Origin: Bacteroidota bacterium
GTDB lineage: Bacteria > Bacteroidota > Bacteroidia > Chitinophagales > JADIYW01
NCBI GenBank assembly: GCA_016705125.1
Contig: JADIYW010000036.1
Span: 62,001-126,000 of the forward strand
Length of the DNA stretch: 64,000 bases
Direction of reading: 5' to 3'
Shown: positions 60,597 through 64,000 of the stretch, one piece after another
Numbering within the stretch: the stretch's first letter is position 1
Layout of the letters: every line of letters begins with the position of its first letter
Made by a program: the position numbers and the translations under genes
The notes under the pieces: model-generated
Told to the model about the DNA's origin: nothing
The model's input: only the letters and a program-made list of their open reading frames with translations
The model's database searches: none

Positions 60597-62073
60597 AACT
60601 TGTATCTCCATCTTTATTGTCTTTTAGCACAATTCCTGCATTTTTTAAATAGTCCCTTATTTTGTCCGACATCGGCCAATCCTTTTTATTTCTGGCATCA
60701 TTCCTCATTTCAATTACCAATTGCATAACGCCATCCATAGCCATTGAATTGGACTCTTCTTCCATTGCTAATCCAAAAACATCTAGCAAAAAACCATTGA
60801 ATATGCGCACCAATTCATCGTAAGTTGCTCTTTGTATTCTAACTACTTTTTTGCCATTATGAAAAAACGTATTTATATGACTAGAAAGCGCAAACAAATT
60901 AGCTAATGCTCTAGGCGTATTGAAATCGTCGTTCATATTGTCTTTAGCCAATTCAAGTTCTTTATTTATTTCATTATCCAAAGCACTATCCATTTCTCCA
61001 TCAACAAATGGCATTTCTATTAATAATTTCAACGATTGCATCAATTTTTTATATCCCTTTTCTGCATCTTGAAGCGCCTTATTTGAAATATCTGATTCAC
61101 TTGAATAATGAGACATCAGGAATAAAAATCTTACCGTCATTGGACTATAAGCCTTTTCAAGCAAAGGGTGATTTCCAGTAATTAATTCCGTTGGCAAAAC
61201 TGAATTTCCCAATGATTTACTCATTTTTTGCCCATTAAAGTTCAACATATTAGAGTGCAACCAGTATTTTACAGGAGCAACACCAATTGCGCCAACATTT
61301 TGTGCTATTTCGCATTCATGATGTGGAAATTTCAAATCCATTCCGCCGCCATGAATATCAAAAGTTTCTCCCAAATATTTAGTACTCATCACAGAACATT
61401 CGAGGTGCCAACCCGGAAAACCATTGCCCCAAGGAGATGGCCATTGCATAATATGGGAAATATCAGCCTTTTTCCATAAAGCAAAATCTATTGAATTTCT
61501 TTTTTCATCTTGCCCATCCAAATCTCTATAACCGGCTATCAATTCATCTATATTCCTACCTGAAAGTACGCCGTAAACGTTGATTTCATTGTATTTCTTT
61601 ACATCAAAATAAACCGACCCATTGGATTCATAAGCCACTCCATTGTCGATTAATTGCTTTATCATTTCGATCTGTTCCACAATATGTCCTGTTGCAGTTG
61701 GCTCAATCGTTGGGCGAATCAAATTAAATTTTCTACAAACTTCATGAAATCCAACGGTATATTTTTGAACCACTTCCATTGGCTCTAATTTCTCCAATCT
61801 TGCCTGCGATTCCATACGGTTTACGCCTTCGCCTGCATCATTGGTTAAATGGCCAGCATCGGTGATATTGCGAACATATCGTACTTTATAACCTAAAAAA
61901 ACCAAATAACGATATATGATATCAAAACTGGTAAAAGTTCTAAGATTTCCGGTATGTACTTCATTATAAACAGTTGGACCACAAACATATAATCCAACAA
62001 AAGGTGGATTTATAGGTTCAAAAATTTCCTTAGTTCTACTAAGCGTATTATAGACAGATAATTGTGATGACAT
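60583..62073 (-). CDS. cysS: Cysteinyl-tRNA synthetase
   Basis: Class Ia synthetase charging tRNA-Cys. 496 aa. Zinc and substrate site: Cys31 in LYVCGPTVYNEVH, HIGH motif HTGN (40-43); GWHLECSVMSTKYLG and FDIHGGGMDLKFPHHECEIAQ (remaining zinc ligands); KMSKSLGN (KMSKS). Helical anticodon-binding C-terminal part with ARNKKDWPMSDKIRDYLKNAGI. All motifs intact. A -7 element (62078-62085) ends only 4 bases before the ATG, so the transcript may be leaderless or nearly so. The M28 gene overlaps its 3' end. Confidence 0.97.
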   Translation of the reverse strand: MSSQLSVYNTLSRTKEIFEPINPPFVGLYVCGPTVYNEVHTGNLRTFTSFDIIYRYLVFLGYKVRYVRNITDAGHLTNDAGEGVNRMESQARLEKLEPMEVVQKYTVGFHEVCRKFNLIRPTIEPTATGHIVEQIEMIKQLIDNGVAYESNGSVYFDVKKYNEINVYGVLSGRNIDELIAGYRDLDGQDEKRNSIDFALWKKADISHIMQWPSPWGNGFPGWHLECSVMSTKYLGETFDIHGGGMDLKFPHHECEIAQNVGAIGVAPVKYWLHSNMLNFNGQKMSKSLGNSVLPTELITGNHPLLEKAYSPMTVRFLFLMSHYSSESDISNKALQDAEKGYKKLMQSLKLLIEMPFVDGEMDSALDNEINKELELAKDNMNDDFNTPRALANLFALSSHINTFFHNGKKVVRIQRATYDELVRIFNGFLLDVFGLAMEEESNSMAMDGVMQLVIEMRNDARNKKDWPMSDKIRDYLKNAGIVLKDNKDGDTSYEVI

Positions 62074-62077
62074 AAGG

Positions 62078-62085
62078 CAAATATA
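62078..62085 (-). promoter_or_regulatory. -7 promoter element immediately before cysS
   Basis: TATATTTG on the minus strand is a full consensus match but ends 4 bases before the ATG, so transcription would begin at or next to the start codon. No TTG -33 element is seen. Confidence 0.4.
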
Positions 62086-62157
62086 AGGGTAAAATTTTTG
62101 ATTTTTAAAAAAACTATCTGGTTGAATTTTCTTTGATTTAAACTTTTAAAACTAAAA

Positions 62158-63288
62158 TTAATCCTCCTTTTTCCATTCAAATTCAGAAACCACTGGAAAA
62201 TGGTCAGACACAGGGTTTTTTATCACTCTAGTCCTCAAAGGACTTAAGGGAGCTTTATACAATATAAAATCTATTCTCAATGCTGGAATTGGCCCATTAT
62301 ACGTTTTGCCAATTCCGAATCCACTAGAAATGAAAGCGTCCTTTAAGCCTTTTGTGCCGACATAATAGCTAAAACTGGAGGGCGTATCATTAAAATCACC
62401 ACACAAAATTACAGGCAATTCGGGGTTTGAATTTAAGAATTCATTTAATTCAATTGCCTGATTTGCTCTTCTTTGAAATGCTTTTTTCAATTTAAAAACT
62501 ATACCTGAAGCTTTTTTAAGGCTATTCATGTCCTTTTCTTTTTTTACATTATTAATTAGTTCGTAATCATCCGTTTGTAAATAAACAGATTGCAAATGGG
62601 TGGTTACAATTCTTATCTTTTTTGATTGATAAAGAATATCGGCATAAACACCACGATAAGGATAGAAATCATATACAGTAGGAAATTTAGATTTTAAAAA
62701 GAAGCCATCCTGTTGAATCGGAAATTTCGAAAATATGGCAATTCCCCATTCTTCCGTTTTTCTCAACCTCAACTCAACCGAAAATTTATAGTATTTATAG
62801 CCCATTTTCTTGAGCTGTTGTATATTGTTGAAATTTTTGCTTTGGTCAGAATAAAATTCTTGAAAACAAATAATATCAGGATTTTCAGTCTTTAAAGTTT
62901 GGTAAATCTTTTCCTTTGACTTTGTATTTTGGTCCCAATTATACAAATCAAAATTTCTTACATTATACGACATAACCTTTAAAGGTTTTTCGAGCGTTGT
63001 TTTTGAGGCAGGAAAAAGGTGAAAGCCAAATAGGTTTTTAGTTTGAGGTAAACCGAATAAAAAAATAATTAGAGGCACGACCAAAAACCACTTTTTACGA
63101 CCAATCCACACCAACAAAAACAAGGCATTTAAAATAATAAAGAATGGAAAAATTAGACCAAACATAGAGATTGGCCAAAATAAATTTGGATTAATATAAG
63201 CAGCCATAATACAACAAGTTGTTATTATGGCGATTATAATTGTAATCGTTCTACTAAAAAATGATATGGCAATTTTAAAAATACCCAC
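62158..63288 (-). CDS. Endonuclease/exonuclease/phosphatase (EEP) family membrane protein
   Basis: 376 aa, GTG start. Three hydrophobic helices in the first 95 residues (FSRTITIIIAIITTCCIMAAY; SMFGLIFPFFIILNALFLLVW; KWFLVVPLIIFLFG), then an EEP catalytic domain outside the membrane: KVMSYNVRNFDLYNW (Asn), DIICFQEFYSD (catalytic Glu), ILCGDFNDTPSSFSYY (Asp/Asn) and SDHFPVVSEF (catalytic His). All EEP catalytic residues are present. Probable periplasmic phosphodiesterase or DNase-like enzyme; substrate unknown. It lies 44 bases after the rhomboid gene on the same strand. Confidence 0.85.
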   Translation of the reverse strand: MGIFKIAISFFSRTITIIIAIITTCCIMAAYINPNLFWPISMFGLIFPFFIILNALFLLVWIGRKKWFLVVPLIIFLFGLPQTKNLFGFHLFPASKTTLEKPLKVMSYNVRNFDLYNWDQNTKSKEKIYQTLKTENPDIICFQEFYSDQSKNFNNIQQLKKMGYKYYKFSVELRLRKTEEWGIAIFSKFPIQQDGFFLKSKFPTVYDFYPYRGVYADILYQSKKIRIVTTHLQSVYLQTDDYELINNVKKEKDMNSLKKASGIVFKLKKAFQRRANQAIELNEFLNSNPELPVILCGDFNDTPSSFSYYVGTKGLKDAFISSGFGIGKTYNGPIPALRIDFILYKAPLSPLRTRVIKNPVSDHFPVVSEFEWKKED

Positions 63289-63332
63289 TTTACTTAATTG
63301 TTTGGACTAAAAGTACAAAAAAATCCTAAACT

Positions 63333-64000
63333 CTATTTTTTATTACTTGCATTAAAAAGTAAATCTCGTTCAGCTTTTGTCAAACTATCATAGCCTGATT
63401 TGCTTATTTTATCCAAAATCTGATCTATTTTTTCCTGACTTACCGATTCATTCGTTTTTGTTGCTTCCTTTACATTTGTTGCTTTTTTTTCTTTTTGAAC
63501 CACTTTCATTTTTGGTTTTTTCGTAAAAAGTTGCTCGAAAAAATCGGTTGTTGCATAAAATGGCTTCGACAAATCTCTACCTGATTGAAGAGCAATAATA
63601 AATAAAGCGCCAAAAATAAACCCACCAATATGCGCCAAACTTCCACCTAAATTATCCGTATTGATAATGGAGAAAACATTTAAAATAATATAAACAAAAG
63701 CAATCCATCTTAACTTAACTGTTCCAAAAAATAACAAATTAAAACCATAATTCGGCGCCAAAGTGGCTGCAGCTCCTAGTAATGCCATCACACCACCGCT
63801 GGCACCCATAAGTAAAAAAGTGCCCTTTAAGAATATGCCATTAAAAAGTAAATCGCTTAACAAAAAATAAAAAACACCTCCAAATATGCCGCCTAACAAA
63901 AAAATTGGCAATATTTTGGCATCTCCAATCAAATCCTTTAATACACTTCCGAACCAATAAATCCCTAATAAATTAAAAATCAAGTGAAACGGGTCTTTAT
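63333..64000 (-). CDS. Rhomboid-family intramembrane serine protease, 5'-truncated by window edge
   Basis: 222 aa visible. Continuing the frame to the window edge adds KDPFH before IFNLLGIYWFG, giving the rhomboid motif PFHxxFNLLGxYWFG, so the true start lies beyond base 64000 and the TTG at 63983 is internal. Membrane helices include ILPIFLLGGIFGGVFYFLL. The catalytic dyad is Ser in MGASGGVMALLG (GxSG) and His in SLAHIGGFIFG. The C-terminal soluble tail (about 150-216) is Lys/Glu-rich with no domain. Such proteins cleave membrane-embedded substrates; in Bacteroidota two rhomboids are often adjacent. Confidence 0.92.
   Translation of the reverse strand, partial: KDPFHLIFNLLGIYWFGSVLKDLIGDAKILPIFLLGGIFGGVFYFLLSDLLFNGIFLKGTFLLMGASGGVMALLGAAATLAPNYGFNLLFFGTVKLRWIAFVYIILNVFSIINTDNLGGSLAHIGGFIFGALFIIALQSGRDLSKPFYATTDFFEQLFTKKPKMKVVQKEKKATNVKEATKTNESVSQEKIDQILDKISKSGYDSLTKAERDLLFNASNKK

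Noticed and set aside
1..64000. CRISPR array, prophage, insertion sequence or toxin-antitoxin pair
   Set aside because: No regularly spaced repeats, transposase, integrase, phage structural or typical toxin-antitoxin genes found by reading.

Overview
The window is a gene-dense, AT-rich stretch of a Bacteroidota chromosome. Supporting evidence is a PorV/PorU-type pair of type IX secretion (T9SS) proteins, T9SS sorting domains of both kinds (CHU_C/type B and PNPTNG/type A), the mutY-ssb-gldE-gldD gliding cluster, a three-gene succinate dehydrogenase with a single cytochrome b subunit, and repeated matches to the Bacteroidota promoter consensus TTG-N17-23-TAnnTTTG. Shine-Dalgarno sequences are mostly absent and TTG starts are common. 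I see no rRNA, tRNA, CRISPR array, prophage or insertion sequence. Both ends cut genes: an RSH (RelA/SpoT) gene at the left and a rhomboid protease at the right. The order within the phylum cannot be fixed by eye.

Layout. 1-6 kb: RSH, Fur-family regulator, purA, pabB, with tyrS convergent. 6-12.2 kb: PorV2-like and a 1666-residue PorU2-like protein. 12.2-19.1 kb (minus strand): ribE, a large T9SS type B secreted protein, then sdhCAB. 19.4-24.5 kb: acyl-CoA-binding protein, a GT-C glycosyltransferase overlapping a PhoD-like phosphatase, HU, and an M23 lipoprotein. 24.6-30.2 kb: a plus-strand series mrp, nfu, pyrF, DUF2851, PspC-like, recX, a small lipoprotein and a second PhoD-like protein. 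30.3-35.9 kb (minus): mutY-ssb-gldE-gldD-recG. 36-41 kb: second HU-type protein, TPR protein, a 30-residue mS38/COX24-like basic protein, rng, an orphan response regulator and a TPR protein. 41-43 kb (minus): rpoN and a PAP2-like membrane protein. 43-48 kb: 2OG oxygenase, methyltransferase-GT2 fusion, GT39-like protein and FkbM methyltransferase, a probable envelope glycan module. 48-52 kb: TPR-MORN protein, secreted lipase with a T9SS tail, pdxH. 52-57 kb: DUF2461, serA, and a response regulator and sensor kinase whose 3' ends overlap. 57.2-57.5 kb: a 350-base gap rich in hairpins. 57.5-64 kb: ugd, YceI lipoprotein, M28 peptidase, cysS, EEP-family protein, rhomboid.

Themes. Type IX secretion and gliding recur: two machinery-like genes, GldD/GldE, and two sorted substrates. 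The rest is mostly core metabolism and information processing, with convergent genes often only 1-10 bases apart. I found no unmistakable new multi-gene system. The signals most worth checking are the unannotated 30-residue ribosomal-type gene, perfect inverted repeats centred on promoter elements (especially the orphan response regulator at 38.9 kb), a long near-perfect inverted repeat abutting the start codon at 29.15 kb, the hairpin cluster at 57.2-57.4 kb, and missing hallmark residues in TyrS, RNase G, Mrp and the M23 protein.
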